A stretch of DNA of 64,000 bases from Tachypleus tridentatus (Eukaryota > Arthropoda > Merostomata > Xiphosura > Limulidae), in contig NC_134830.1 of the NCBI RefSeq assembly GCF_004210375.1, positions 44,521,094 through 44,585,093 of the forward strand, written 5' to 3'. The notes beneath the pieces are model-generated. The model had not been told where the DNA came from, made no database searches, and worked only from the letters and a program-made list of their open reading frames with translations. The position numbers and the translations under genes were made by a program. Position 1 is the stretch's first letter. Each line of letters opens with the position of its first letter. Shown here piece after piece: positions 35,011 through 45,260 of this stretch.

Positions 35011-35811
35011 TATTATTCTTTCATCGCAGCTTACCGCCAGTGTTTTTAGGCTTAACTTATTTGATACTGTCTTAAACCCTAGAAGAACCAGGTCACAGTC
35101 CAGTCACTTTGCTGAATCATTAAAGAATAAAGTTTTAGAGTACTTATCATGAAACTAGAGACTAGTTAATATCCAACAGCGAAATGCCTCTTTATGTATC
35201 TATATGGTGTAAAGAAAGAAATTACACAGGTAACATCCTTATGATTTTAATTATAACTTTGCATTTCTTCCAACGTCTGGAATACTTTAATATTAGTGTA
35301 AATTCACTATGTAACACACAAGTAGTGCTAAAATATTCTGTTTTTTATTTGTTTGTTTCAGAGGTGAAGACATTGAACTTGCGATTTTTTTAACAACGAC
35401 TTTTCATACTCTTATTCCAACATAGGTAGTTTACTTGCTGTATAGACAAGCAGAGGGAAAGAATGGTTTATATGTACAATTGAAAACCAAAACGAAATAT
35501 CTGCTAGAGAAATATTATGGAGGACAAAAATGATGCGGTAACTTATCCAATGATGTAATATCATACGAATCGCCAGATGAAAGAGACATAACTTACAGGT
35601 TGAACTAGTCGAGATAGTTTCTACAGTGAAAAAACTTGATTGTAGTATTACTTGTCACTCTACAACTAGCGATGGATGTATTTAACAGCACTTACCGCCA
35701 TCTATCGGGTAATTCCTGTCTATACCATTTATAACGTTTCGTACTATTCTACGTTACATCAGGCAACGCCTGGTACTCTGTTATTCCGTGTAGGATTGTT
35801 TGTTTGTCTAT

Positions 35812-35912
35812 TTGGTTCATGGACTAATGGTGGCACAAACTAAACAACAGGCTATATGTATTCTGCCCGCCGTAGGTACCGAAATCCGATTTTTAGCATG
35901 ATGAACCACTCA
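35812..35912 (-). repeat. SINE family C, diverged
   Basis: GTGGCACAAACTAAACAACA, CGTAGGTACCGAAATCCG and GATGAACCACTCACTATAGG. Confidence 0.6.
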
Positions 35913-35940
35913 CTATAGGGATCCATATAAGAATTCAGTG

Positions 35941-36085
35941 ATGTCGAGAAACCCACTTGTTGAGATATTTATATGCAAAAACGTCTCGTTTGGGTTGAGA
36001 AAATATTTTACATAGAAGAGCGAACAAAGTTTCGACCTTCTATGTAAAATATTTTCTCAACCCAAACGAGCCGTTTTTCCCATAT
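35941..36085. repeat. Solo Penelope-type foldback
   Basis: Arms 35977-36018 and 36037-36078 (42 bases, one mismatch) repeat the hairpin at 31046-31182 with a shorter spacer containing GTTTCGACC. The left flank GAGAAACCCACTTGTTGAGA also matches 31023 onward. No RT or endonuclease is next to it. Confidence 0.8.
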
Positions 36086-36229
36086 AAGAATTCATTTGTA
36101 ACTAGTTTTTAGGAAAGAAAGAAAAACAGAATATAAACAATGTGCATATTAAATATTTCTCATTGAATCTAATTTTGAAATTGCTCCATTTTTTGGCGAA
36201 TTGTGCCAATTTTCCTCAAATTAATTGTT

Positions 36230-36350
36230 CGAATCAAAGCAAAAAGCTATACAATGAGTTGGCTATATGTGCTCTGCTTACAATGGTTATCTAAACCCAG
36301 TTTCTAGAGTTGTGAGTCTGAAAACATACCGTTGTGCCACTGGAAGGATT
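36230..36350 (-). repeat. SINE family C
   Basis: AAGCAAAAAGCTATACAATG, TGGTTATCTAAACCCAGTTT and ATACCGTTGTGCCACTGGAA. Confidence 0.7.
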
Positions 36351-37034
36351 CCTAAAATACCATAGAATCTGAAACCAAAATTTAAAAAAAAAATGTAAAT
36401 AAATATGTAACTTTTTTTTTTAATTATAGTCCCTAGTCATATTAACGTTAGATGCTGAGCTAACGCAAATAATACATTATATTAATGTTATAATTATTAC
36501 AGAATAAGTAATAAAATTATTATTACTCGCGAATTCTAAAAACATGTGAATAATAATTTAATATAATATTTATATATTCTCACCACTAATTGCACAAGCC
36601 TGTGATGGGTTTATTGTCTTGAAATATTTACATATTCTGCATTAATTCCTGTACTCTGAATGTAAAAATTATATCGATTTTTCTCCATCAAGTATTTTAT
36701 AAGACGAAATAAGTACTTTTACGTTATCGAATCATTTTCTTTGAAAACGGATCACGTTTTATAATGCTTAAAATGTTGACAACCATTGACTATAGATTTC
36801 TGTAAACAAATCGCGATGTGAGAGTCTTATCGATTGTTCTAGAACCCAAACATAACAAAACGAAATGTTTATTATAGTAAACGAAACAATAATTTGATCT
36901 CGATAAGACTGATTTTCTTATCACTTTATAAAAGAATCCTTATATGATAAAAAAAGGATTATTATTTTCGAAATCTCCATAGCTGAATGATATACATGGC
37001 TGGCCAAAATCTTAAGATCAATGAACATAAAGAA

Positions 37035-37311
37035 TTTGTTTGTTTGTTTTTGAATTTCGCATAAAGCTACTCGAGGGCTATCAGTGCTAGCCGTCCCTAA
37101 TTTTGCAGTGTAAGACTAGAGGGAAGGCAGCTAGTCATCACCACCCACCGCCAACTCTTGGGCTACTCTTTTACCAACGAATAGTGGGATTGACCGTCAC
37201 ATTATACGCCCGCACAGCTGGGAGGGCGAGCATGTTTAGCGCGACGCGGGCGGGAACCCGCGACCCTCGGATTACGAGTCGCACGCCTTACGCGCTTGGC
37301 CATGCCGGGCC
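37035..37311 (-). repeat. SINE family A, full length, with 13-bp target duplication
   Basis: TGAACATAAAGAA occurs immediately on both sides (37022-37034 and 37312-37324), a perfect target site duplication. The SINE reads on the minus strand from GGCCCGGCATGGCC at 37311 to a TTTGTTTG tail (AAAC on the minus strand). It is inserted in the left arm of the Tc1 element and is therefore younger than it. Confidence 0.9.
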
Positions 37312-37460
37312 TGAACATAAAGAAAAAATATGCATTTTGCGTTGTTAGACTTAACCACTTCTTTGAGTAGAGCTTCAAAAGAAGAAAATAAGAATAGGGA
37401 ATTTTTTTTTTTTTCGCATTTAATAGGAAAAATGTGAACACTACGAAATTAGCCTAAATA

Positions 37461-38536
37461 CTAGCTGGTCAAAAGTTTAAGACCATACCAAAAAGAATTC
37501 CTAAACAGAGTATGAAATGCCCAACAAGAGGTTTCACTAGTGAGTTTCACGGCCGTCATTGCGAATAACTTCAAACATTCGCTTTCACATGGTCGATATA
37601 AGCGTTTGCAGAAGGCTGGCTGGAAAGTTATTCCAAATGGTAAAGATGACTTCACAAAGATCATGCACTGTTTGGAATTGGCATCAGTTTCTATAGACTT
37701 CCCTTGCCATCCACCCCCAAATAGTTTAAGTTGAGTTCAGTTCGGGCGAACACGCTGGATGATCTAAAAGAATCACGTTATTCACCATAAAACAGTCCTT
37801 TGTCCTTCCGGCATTGTGGATTGCAGTGTTGTCCTGCTGAAAGATCCAGTCATTTCCACACAAGCGAGGTTCTTCAGTCAATAAGGATGCTCACTCCAAC
37901 ATGCCAATGTAGCCAGCTGCTGTTTGACGTCTTTGTATTACCTGAAGCTCCATTGCTCCATGGGAGGAGAAAGCAACCCAGATCATGATGGAAGCTCCTC
38001 CACTGTGTTGTGTAGAAAATGTTTCTAGTGGGATATCCTTATCGTGCCAATAACGTTGGAAGCCATCTGGACCATACAGATTATTTTTTTTTCTCATCAG
38101 AGAACAAAACCTTCTTCCACTTTTCTACGTCCCATGTTTGGTGCTTCTCAGTAAAGTTTAACCGAGCTGTTTCGTGGTGTGGAAGAAGGCGTGGCCTTTA
38201 AAGACGTTTACGGTTTTTAAAGCTTTTCTCTCGTAGATGCCGTCTTATTGTTCTTGAGCTGCATTCTGCGTCCGTAAGGGCCTTAATCTTGTTCGACGAT
38301 CGGCTGGTGTCTTGTCGGACAACACGTCGAATCCTCCTGCTTGACGCCGGCGAAATTTTCTTGGGCCGACCACTTGAAATTCTCGTTCCGTATCCCTCAG
38401 GATCTTTTAAGAAATTTGCAACAGCAGTTTTACTACACCCAATCTCACCAGTGATGGCACGTTGAAAGAGACCTTGCTTTTGCAGCTTGACAATTCTGCC
38501 ACGTTCAAACTCTATCAACTTTTTAGCCTTTGCCAT
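37461..38536 (-). pseudogene. Tc1-type transposase, broken
   Basis: The minus-strand reading starts MAKAKKLIEFERGRIVKLQ at 38536 and holds an intact 112-residue DNA-binding part (HTH, SGRPKKISP linker, TSRSSNKIKALT) down to 38198. The catalytic part continues in another frame ([37 protein letters not shown]). Past further frame changes it keeps IFQQDN and HPACSPELN near 37700-37850. The ends of the catalytic core are scattered over frames, so the element is dead. The order agrees with Tc1/Tc3 transposases of about 340 residues. Confidence 0.85.
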
Positions 38537-39261
38537 GTTTTACCCAACGTAACACAGGAAATGTCAGTGAAGGATGTTGACAACGCTAACGCTTGAACAC
38601 AAATGACTAAATTTCGTTACGTATTTACCGATTAACGCTTCGTTTCAGTATGGTCTTATACTTTTGACCAACTAGTATTTAGGCTAATTTCATAGTGTTC
38701 GCATTTTCTTCTTTGTTTTTGTTTTGTTTTCTCAGTGACCACTTTGATTATAACACTGAGCAAAGTGATGAGGAAACAATTTTCGGTTTATTTTCATGGC
38801 TAACTCTTCTTTTATAAGTAATTATTATGTGATCAATGCTGTTGTCGCACTGTTAGTTAAAATACTATAAATACGTGATGTACAATTAACACGCCTACTT
38901 TATAACCAGCCACAAAAAAGTTTCTGCAACACTTCTAAAACAAATATACAACCTAAACATCAGCATTATAGTTAAGTTTTAAACACATGTTGCATTAATA
39001 CTCCCTTTATCATCATGTCGATGTTACTGTGCCCTTATACCACCTCCGTGTCAAGAATAGTAGAAAGATGTGTCCAAAACACTGTTCCGAGTCACTTTAT
39101 TGCCATACACATTTTTGGTGATGAATAAAACATGACTCTGAATTAAATTTAACTGAGTAAAAGAGACATTACTTGAAGAACTGGATAAACAATAACTACT
39201 TTTTAACATAACATATTTTAATGGTAATTACAAAACTTGTACTTTTCGTCGGTGTTACAGG

Positions 39262-39352
39262 ATGACCACATTGCGCTAAAAACTGTCCACCGTGGAATAT
39301 CGAACTCAGAACTTTTACACTGTGAGTCTGAAGGTTTACCCGTGCCATGCAT
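39262..39352 (-). repeat. SINE family C, degenerate fragment
   Basis: CTGTCCACCGTGGAATATCG, CTGTGAGTCTGAAGGTTTAC and CCGTGCCATG. Confidence 0.5.
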
Positions 39353-39940
39353 GTAGACAACTTGTACTTTCTTCATTTCTAATTCGTAAAATGTTTATTA
39401 CATACAACTGCGTGCACATACACAAATATGATTATGCAACGTTTTGAATTTTTAGTTAGGTCATCCTCAGACATAAGAAAATAACAAACTATTAGGAACA
39501 ATGGTAAGCACAAAATCAAAATAATGTTCCAATTGTTTGAAAGAAGAACGACAATAGGACTAACCAACAGTATTATTGACTATCTAGAAACAATATAGGA
39601 AAAAAATTACATTTAATTGTTTAAAATTAAATAACTATTCCAAGATCATTTTATCGAAATGCTGCTTTAAAAATTAAGTGTAGAAGAAGACTCTATTGTT
39701 TGTAAAATAGAAATGATTTGTCTTCCAGTTAGAGTGGATTAACAATTTAAGGTCGCAGTTACCATACATTTGACAGGTCTCATCATTATAAATAACACTT
39801 CCATGAGCTCGCTGATTGCAGATAGGAAAACGTGGTTTAGCTTTTCCAATATATGTGCTCTTGCAGTAACCACATGAATATTTGTGGGGAGTCCATCAGC
39901 GAAAAGAGATAAGTAACTAACCCTTTGTTTGTAAGAAATA

Positions 39941-41153
39941 CACTACATGGCCAATGTATGTGGATATCCCTTCTAATTAGTGGGTTTAGCTATTTCAGCC
40001 ACACCTATTGCTAACAGGTGCAAAAAATCGCGCATACAGCCATGTAATCTCCATATAAAATTTTGGCAGTAGAATTGGTAGTACTAAAGAGCTCAGTGAC
40101 TTTCAACGTGGCATTGTCATAGAATACCACCTTTCCAACAAGTCAGTTCGTCAATTTTTTTTCCTGCTAGAGCTGCCCCGGTCAACTGTAAGTGCTGTTA
40201 TTGTAAAGTGGAAACGTCTAAGAACAACAACAGCTCAGCCACGAAGCGGTAGGCCACACAAGCTCATAGAACGGAACTGCCGAGTGCTATAGCAGCTAAA
40301 AATCATCAGTTGCAACACTCACTACCGCGTTCCAAACTGCCTCTGGAAGCAACGTCAGCATAAGAACTGTTCATCGGGAACTTCATGAAATGGAGTTCCA
40401 TGGCCAAACAGCCACACACAAGCCTAAGATCACCATGCACAATGCCAAGCATCGGCTGGAGTTGTGAAAAGCACTACGGTATTGGACTTTGGAGCAGTGA
40501 AAACGCATTCTCTAGAGTGACGAACCACGCTTCACTATCTGGCAGTCTAACGGACAAATCTGGGTTTGACGGAACTCGGGAAAACACTACCTGCCTGAAT
40601 GCATAGTCCCAACTGTGAAATTTCTTGGAGGAGGCATGATGGTCTGGAACTGTTTTTCATAGTTTTGGCTAGGCTCTTTAGTTCCAGTTAAGGGAGATCT
40701 CAATGCTACAGCATACAATGACATTCAAGAGGATTGTGTGCTTCCAACTTTGCGGTAACAGTTTGAGAAGGCCCTTTTTTTGTTTCAGCAAGACAATGAC
40801 CCCGTACACAAAACGAGATCCATAAAGATATGGTTTGCCGAAGTTGGTGTGGAAGAACTTGACTGGCCTGTACAGAGCGCTGACTTCAACCCCATCGAAC
40901 ACCATTGGGATGAATTGGAACGTAGACTGCGAGCCAGGCGTTCTCGCCTGACATCACTGCCCAACCTTTCTAACGCTCTTGTGGCTGAATATGGGCAAAT
41001 ACCTGCAGCCATGTTCTAAAATTTACTGAAAAGCCTTCCCAGAAGCGTGGAGACTGTTCTAACAATAAAGTGGGTACCACCTTTATATTAAAGCCTATGG
41101 TTTTGGAATGAGATGTTCAACGAGCACATATAGGTGTGATTGGCCATGTAGTG
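39941..41153 (+). mobile_element. Complete Tc1-type element, inactive
   Basis: The 1213-bp element has TA target duplications (39939-39940 and 41154-41155) and inverted ends CACTACATGGCCAA / TTGGCCATGTAGTG. The interior is a degenerate transposase. It is inserted in an older Penelope-like relic, whose minus-strand reading resumes on the other side. Confidence 0.9.
40089..41019 (+). pseudogene. Tc1-type transposase, heavily mutated
   Basis: Fragments in all three forward frames follow the Tc1 order. They are LSDFQRGIVIEYHLSNKS, LPRSTVSAVIVKWKRL and SGRPHKLIERNC (DNA-binding part); then the catalytic end MFQQDNDPVHKTRS and WPVQSADFNPIEHHWDELER, holding the second D and the E of a DD34E triad. 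Numerous stops and frameshifts break the rest. Full-length relatives have about 340 residues. Confidence 0.85.
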
Positions 41154-41629
41154 TATTTTAATCTTACCAATGTTTTGATAATGGTGGTTTGCCGTGTGGG
41201 TTGAACTTTATTATTGAAGACGTAAATTGTTTAGAAAGTACAATAGTTTGTTGTCTAAGGTAAGAGATGTCAATGAAATTGGTATTTATCAACTGTGAAA
41301 ATTGTTATGGTAATTTTAAATATTTTGTTTAGAAATACATCTAGTTAAGCTTTCAAACATTTTCTTAGCCTATTCACTAGTCAATAGTATTACATGGGAA
41401 AAAAACAAAAACTATCAGAAATAAGAATATCCAGTAAAATAAGTTGAACAGCTCTTAAAGTCTCGAATTAACGGACATGTTTTTAGGTTGATTTAATATC
41501 CAAGAGAAATAAAAACACCAAACGGGGTAAGCTGTCCTAAGAAAATTTTCTTTCACTACACTGACGTTCAAAAAATTTGAGTATTTTGAGCAATCAATAG
41601 AAAAGGTGGCGTTTTTGTATAAGTTGTGT

Positions 41630-41735
41630 TTTTTTCTGAAAGCAAAACTACATTGTGCTATCCACTGTATCCACCGAGGGGAATCGAAACGCTGATTTTA
41701 ACGTTGTAAATCCATAGACTTACCGCTGTCCTAAT
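41630..41735 (-). repeat. SINE family B
   Basis: CTGAAAGCAAAACTACATTG, GGGGAATCGAAACGCTG and AGACTTACCGCTGTCC. Confidence 0.75.
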
Positions 41736-41739
41736 GAAA

Positions 41740-42184
41740 AACTTGTATAAAATATATTTTAAATGTTTTAATTTAGATGTTAGTCAGAAGTCTAAGATCT
41801 AGAAATTTAAACTAATATAAAGGCATGGGTACATTAATCAAAAATATGAGTTAGTTAATGGTTTATTTAAGTAATTAATGAAATAAATAATGAAACATGT
41901 AATGAGAAGTTATTGGTAGTGATTAATCATTTTGTATGTAAAGGGTACAGTAGTTGTTGATCGAGTAAAATTAAGTTAGGTGTTCAATAATGTAAATTTC
42001 TGTTGAATATTGTTAATGTATTAGGCCTAAAAGATGTTTCAGTTCTTATATTGAAAAGTTTATGGATTTAGGCCTACAACTTGGTTCAACTAGGTGAAGT
42101 GAAGATTAAGAAGTTTGTTTGCCTGATTGTTGTTTTTAATCAGCGAGATGAATTGTCGTTGTCAGCGGCTCATATTATAATTAT
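41740..42184. other. No recognised feature upstream of CHAC2
   Basis: AT-rich sequence. The CHAC2 promoter should lie between here and 43000, a space partly filled by two SINE copies; no clear TATA or initiator was chosen. Confidence 0.35.
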
Positions 42185-42447
42185 GAGTGGCCAGGTGGTT
42201 AAGACAGTAGATTCGTAATCTGAGGGTCGTGAGTTCGAATCCCCGTCGCACCAAACATGCTTGCCCTTTCACCCGTGGGGGCGTTATAATGTGACGGTCA
42301 ATTCCACTATTCGTTGGTAAAAGAGTAGTCCAAGATTTGGCGGTGGGTAGTGATGACTAGCTGCCTTTCTTCTAGTCTTACAATGCATAATTAGGGACGG
42401 ACAGCGCAGATAGCCCTCATGTAGCTTTGCACGAAATTCGAACTAAA
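42185..42447 (+). repeat. SINE family A
   Basis: AGTGGCCAGGTGGTTAAG head, GAGTTCGAATCCCCGTC B box, tail CACGAAATTCGAAC. It lies 0.55 kb upstream of the CHAC2 start. Confidence 0.85.
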
Positions 42448-42665
42448 CCTTGAGAAGCTATATTATCAGTAAAGATATACTGATATAAAAATAACTGTTT
42501 GAATAATTATTAGTAATATTTTTTTTTTAAGTTTCTGAGGTAGCTTTGTAAATTTTCTCCTCTTTGAATAGTGTGAGAAGTATGAATATTTGGATTAAAG
42601 GGTTTGAATTTTGTAGTGTTGAGAATAACCAAAGAGCCGAAACTTCGCAGGACCATATATATATA

Positions 42666-42790
42666 AAAGAGTAGCCCAAGAGTTGGCGGTGGGTGGTGAT
42701 GCCTTCCCTCTAGTCTTACACTGCTAAATTAGGGACGGCTAGCAAAGATAGCCCTCGAGTAGCTTTGTGCGAAATTCCAAAAAACAAACA
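42666..42790 (+). repeat. SINE family A, 3' half
   Basis: Starts AAAGAGTAGCCCAAGAGTTG and ends in CAAAAAACAAAC; the head and middle are missing. It lies 0.2 kb upstream of the CHAC2 ATG. Confidence 0.85.
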
Positions 42791-42999
42791 ATATATAATA
42801 TGTGTGATTATTGGTGCTCAGCATGCATTTAACTGGTATTAGTAAAATATCGCTTAGTTTAAAAAAGCGAACAACACCTAGCTATCAATATTTTTTTCTT
42901 GGCGTTGTTACATAATTTTTGGACTGCGAATTTAGAAATCACTTTAGTAGAAAAAAGGCCTAATATTTTCATGCATGAGTTGACAAGATACTGTAAAAT

Positions 43000-44991
43000 A
43001 TGTGGATATTTGGATATGGTTCACTATTGTGGAAGGTGGATTTTCCTCATGAGAGAAAAGTTGTTGGATATATTAAAGGATTCACACGCCGATTTTGGCA
43101 AGGAAGTGAAGACCATCGTGGTATTCCTGGAAAGGTTACGTAATTTTGGAGTATTGGTATTGCCAGTTATATATTTAACCAGCCATTTACTAGAAAGTAT
43201 ATATGTTACACCTTTTTTGTTTAGCCAACACTGTTAGAAACACGTAATTTTGTTCTAAGTTAACACTATTCCTTGCACTGAAACCAAAATTACTTTCAAG
43301 TGTCTTGACTTGATTGAAGTTGAAGGTTTTATGTTGCTAGAGCTAGTAACTAGAGTCAGAGTAGAAGTCCTAATTATTTCACGTGTGTTTTTTGCACTAC
43401 AAAGTACTGCTATAAGTTTATAGCTACGTTGTTGTGATGTTTAGGGTTAAAGTTTATGTTTAACGTAAATAGAGTGATCAACTTACCTTAGATTAAAAAG
43501 ACACAATCAACACGATATTATTTTAGGCAATTTTTAATGTTGAATAGTATTTTTGAAAAAAAAATATATATATCACATGTAGTTGTTCTAAACTGATATT
43601 TATCAGTCGTTCACAGGCGATGTCTTATACGATTTATATTTGTTACCTTACTGACGCCAGGCATTACGATACAGAAGTATTTCACTTGTTTTTATGGGTT
43701 AAGAAATGGATAATCTTTATAAGTTGACCCCAATGTATCAAAATGTACAAGTTTTAACTCCTTTAATTGCACAATTGATTACTTCCCATAGTAAAATATG
43801 TATTGTTTTGTTTTTTATTTCTTCTGAAATGTAATTTAGAATGAGATATTTTGTGGTTAACATTAGTTTTAATTACCATCCTTGTAAATGTTAAATTACT
43901 TGGGTAAAAGAAACTTCTCCATCTGAAATTTTAAATTTTCTTAGTTAGTGAACTGTCTTTTCCTTTTTAATGTTTTCTTTTTGTATTCATAAATTCAGAG
44001 AAAAAAACTCATGTTTCTTTGTCTTTTTCAAATTTCAGCCAGGTCGTGTTGTAACATTAGTGCCCTCTTACAAACCAGATGTAAGTTTTTGTTTTATGTC
44101 TTAATTCTAGGGGTGAAACAGAATCAATTATTTGAAATACATTATATACTAAGATTCCCTTAAAAACAGTATAGATAATTCAGAATGAATTTAAAAGATT
44201 TAAGAACTTTAAATTCCTGGATACTTTGTCTTTCTACTTCCCTTTTTTATTGTGACTATTTATAATTATGATGTAAAAAAATACTCCAAAACTATGCTTT
44301 AGAACTCATGATGACATAGGAAGGTTGAAACATTGTTCTCTGCCTGTCAATTAAAGTGTTAACACCCATGCCAGCCATTCTGAGAAGCATTTTTATGTTT
44401 TAGAACATTTACTCATGGTAACTACAATTGTATTCTGTGTATGTGAAATATTAGTTTTTCAAAATAACAATTTTTATAGCTCATCATATGTTCAGAAACT
44501 ATTATGTCATGTGGATTTAAATAACATGAATTTATATACATTGTGATTTTTATGCTTTGTTAGCTAGTAAGTTCTTACCACATTATTTGTGTTGTCATTT
44601 TTCCTAGGCGTGCGTATGGGGGGTAGCCTACAAAATTGCATCATCAGATATTGAGACTGTACGAACACATCTAGATTATCGTGAGAAAGGAGGTTACAAA
44701 AAAATCAATGTAACTTTTTATCCCAAAGAAGAAGAGATTAGTCCCATAGAACTAACTATTTATGTTGGTTACCAAGACAATCCTTTCTTTCTTGGGCCTG
44801 CACCATTAGAAACCATAGCATTACAGATCTATGAGGCAGAGGGTCCTAGTGGAAAAAATATAGATTATCTCTTAAATCTCGCCGAAGCAATGAGAAGTCT
44901 AATTCCTCATGTATATGATGAACATCTGTTTGGATTAGAAAATGAAGTGAGGAAATTGATCACAATTACTGAATCGGACAATATATGTTAA
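43000..44991 (+). CDS. CHAC2: Glutathione-specific gamma-glutamylcyclotransferase, CHAC2-like, three exons
   Basis: The family is cytosolic and cleaves glutathione to 5-oxoproline and Cys-Gly. Coding exons are 43000-43134, 44039-44080 and 44608-44991, all joined in phase 0, with introns bounded by GT and AG (donors at 43135 and 44081, acceptors ending 44038 and 44607). The joined product is 186 residues, close to the human length of 184. It starts [11 protein letters not shown], with the substrate-binding GYGSL at residues 5-9. It continues with [12 protein letters not shown] and PGRVVTLV, then has LDYREKGGY, whose Glu85 lines up with the catalytic Glu83 of human CHAC2, and later LGPAPLE and DEHLFGLE. 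The ATG is chosen because family members begin with MW(V/I)FGYGSL. No frameshift or stop is seen, so the gene looks functional. A poly(A) signal AATAAA lies at 45098. Intron 2 carries a Penelope-type repeat fragment. CHAC1 is less likely, given the short N-terminus. Confidence 0.95.
44310..44400 (+). repeat. Penelope-type terminal fragment in CHAC2 intron 2
   Basis: CATGATGACATAGGAAGGTTGAAACATTG, split by a few changes, and then ACCCATGCCAGCCATTCTGA match the diverged terminal repeat at 2840-2930 and 52120-52230. It is intronic, so it should not affect the protein. Confidence 0.55.
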
Positions 44992-45097
44992 GCAAAAATA
45001 TTTTTACAATTTTGACTTTGGTTAAGTTCTACAACTGTCAAAATGCAGAAGGGTAATTGTTCTTCAGGTTTTGGAACATGTTTAAAAATTCTGTTTA

Positions 45098-45103
45098 AAT
45101 AAA
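45098..45103 (+). promoter_or_regulatory. Candidate poly(A) signal for CHAC2
   Basis: AATAAA lies about 107 nt after the CHAC2 stop, the first canonical hexamer downstream. Other AT-rich hexamers follow, so a longer 3' UTR is possible. Confidence 0.45.
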
Positions 45104-45119
45104 CTTTTTTCATTTCCAG

Positions 45120-45260
45120 TGGCTGAAAGTTGAGAGCACAGATTTTGTCCAACATTTGCATAGTAATTGGTCAAAAGAGGAGAGTCCAATTTTTGAATTT
45201 TATGAATTGACTAAGATGTTAAGAAGCTTTGAATTTTTACACATAGATGATGATCATTAA
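45120..45260 (+). other. Exon-like open segment downstream of CHAC2
   Basis: A pyrimidine-rich acceptor (TTTTTTCATTTCCAG) ends at 45119 and is followed by 46 open codons, starting WLKVESTDFVQ and ending LHIDDDH before TAA. Amino acid use looks like protein rather than random AT-rich sequence, but I do not recognise the family, and no upstream partner exon is evident. It could be a terminal exon of another transcript, an alternative CHAC2 end, or chance. Confidence 0.25.

Larger units (their letters stand above)
36993..38712 (-). mobile_element. Tc1/mariner-superfamily element with long inverted repeats, interrupted by a SINE
   Basis: Inverted arms 37431-37487 and 38649-38705 differ at about 4 of 57 positions, and both contain GGTCAAAAGT next to AGACCATA. 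Further out on the left, 36998-37020 carries a second terminal-like copy (GGCTGGCCAAAATCTTAAGA). The original inverted repeat was therefore probably about 200 bp long. No matching outer end is seen on the right after 38712. A SINE sits in the left arm at 37035-37311. The transposase is on the minus strand. Confidence 0.8.
39385..41400 (-). mobile_element. Ancient Penelope-like relic split by a Tc1 element
   Basis: On the minus strand, right of the Tc1 insertion (41156-41400), the translation contains TIVLSKQF and IIKFNPHGKPPLSKHW, typical of the connector before a Penelope-like endonuclease. Left of it (39740-39930) the frame gives CGYCKSTYIGKAKPRF and QRAHGSVIYN, the GIY-YIG core with its CxxC. 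Further on, at 39465-39440, CTGAGGATGACC resembles the terminal motif of the other Penelope copies. It is a different, older family than the copies at 31 and 58 kb. The reading frames are badly broken. Confidence 0.6.

Noticed and set aside
38880-39200. Possible Tc1-type end (CCAGCCACAAAAAAGTTTCT)
   Set aside because: No matching inverted end or transposase fragment was found nearby.
42899-43237. 112-codon frame over CHAC2 exon 1
   Set aside because: It is a shadow in the wrong frame; the CHAC2 frame here starts at 43000 and leaves through a donor at 43135.
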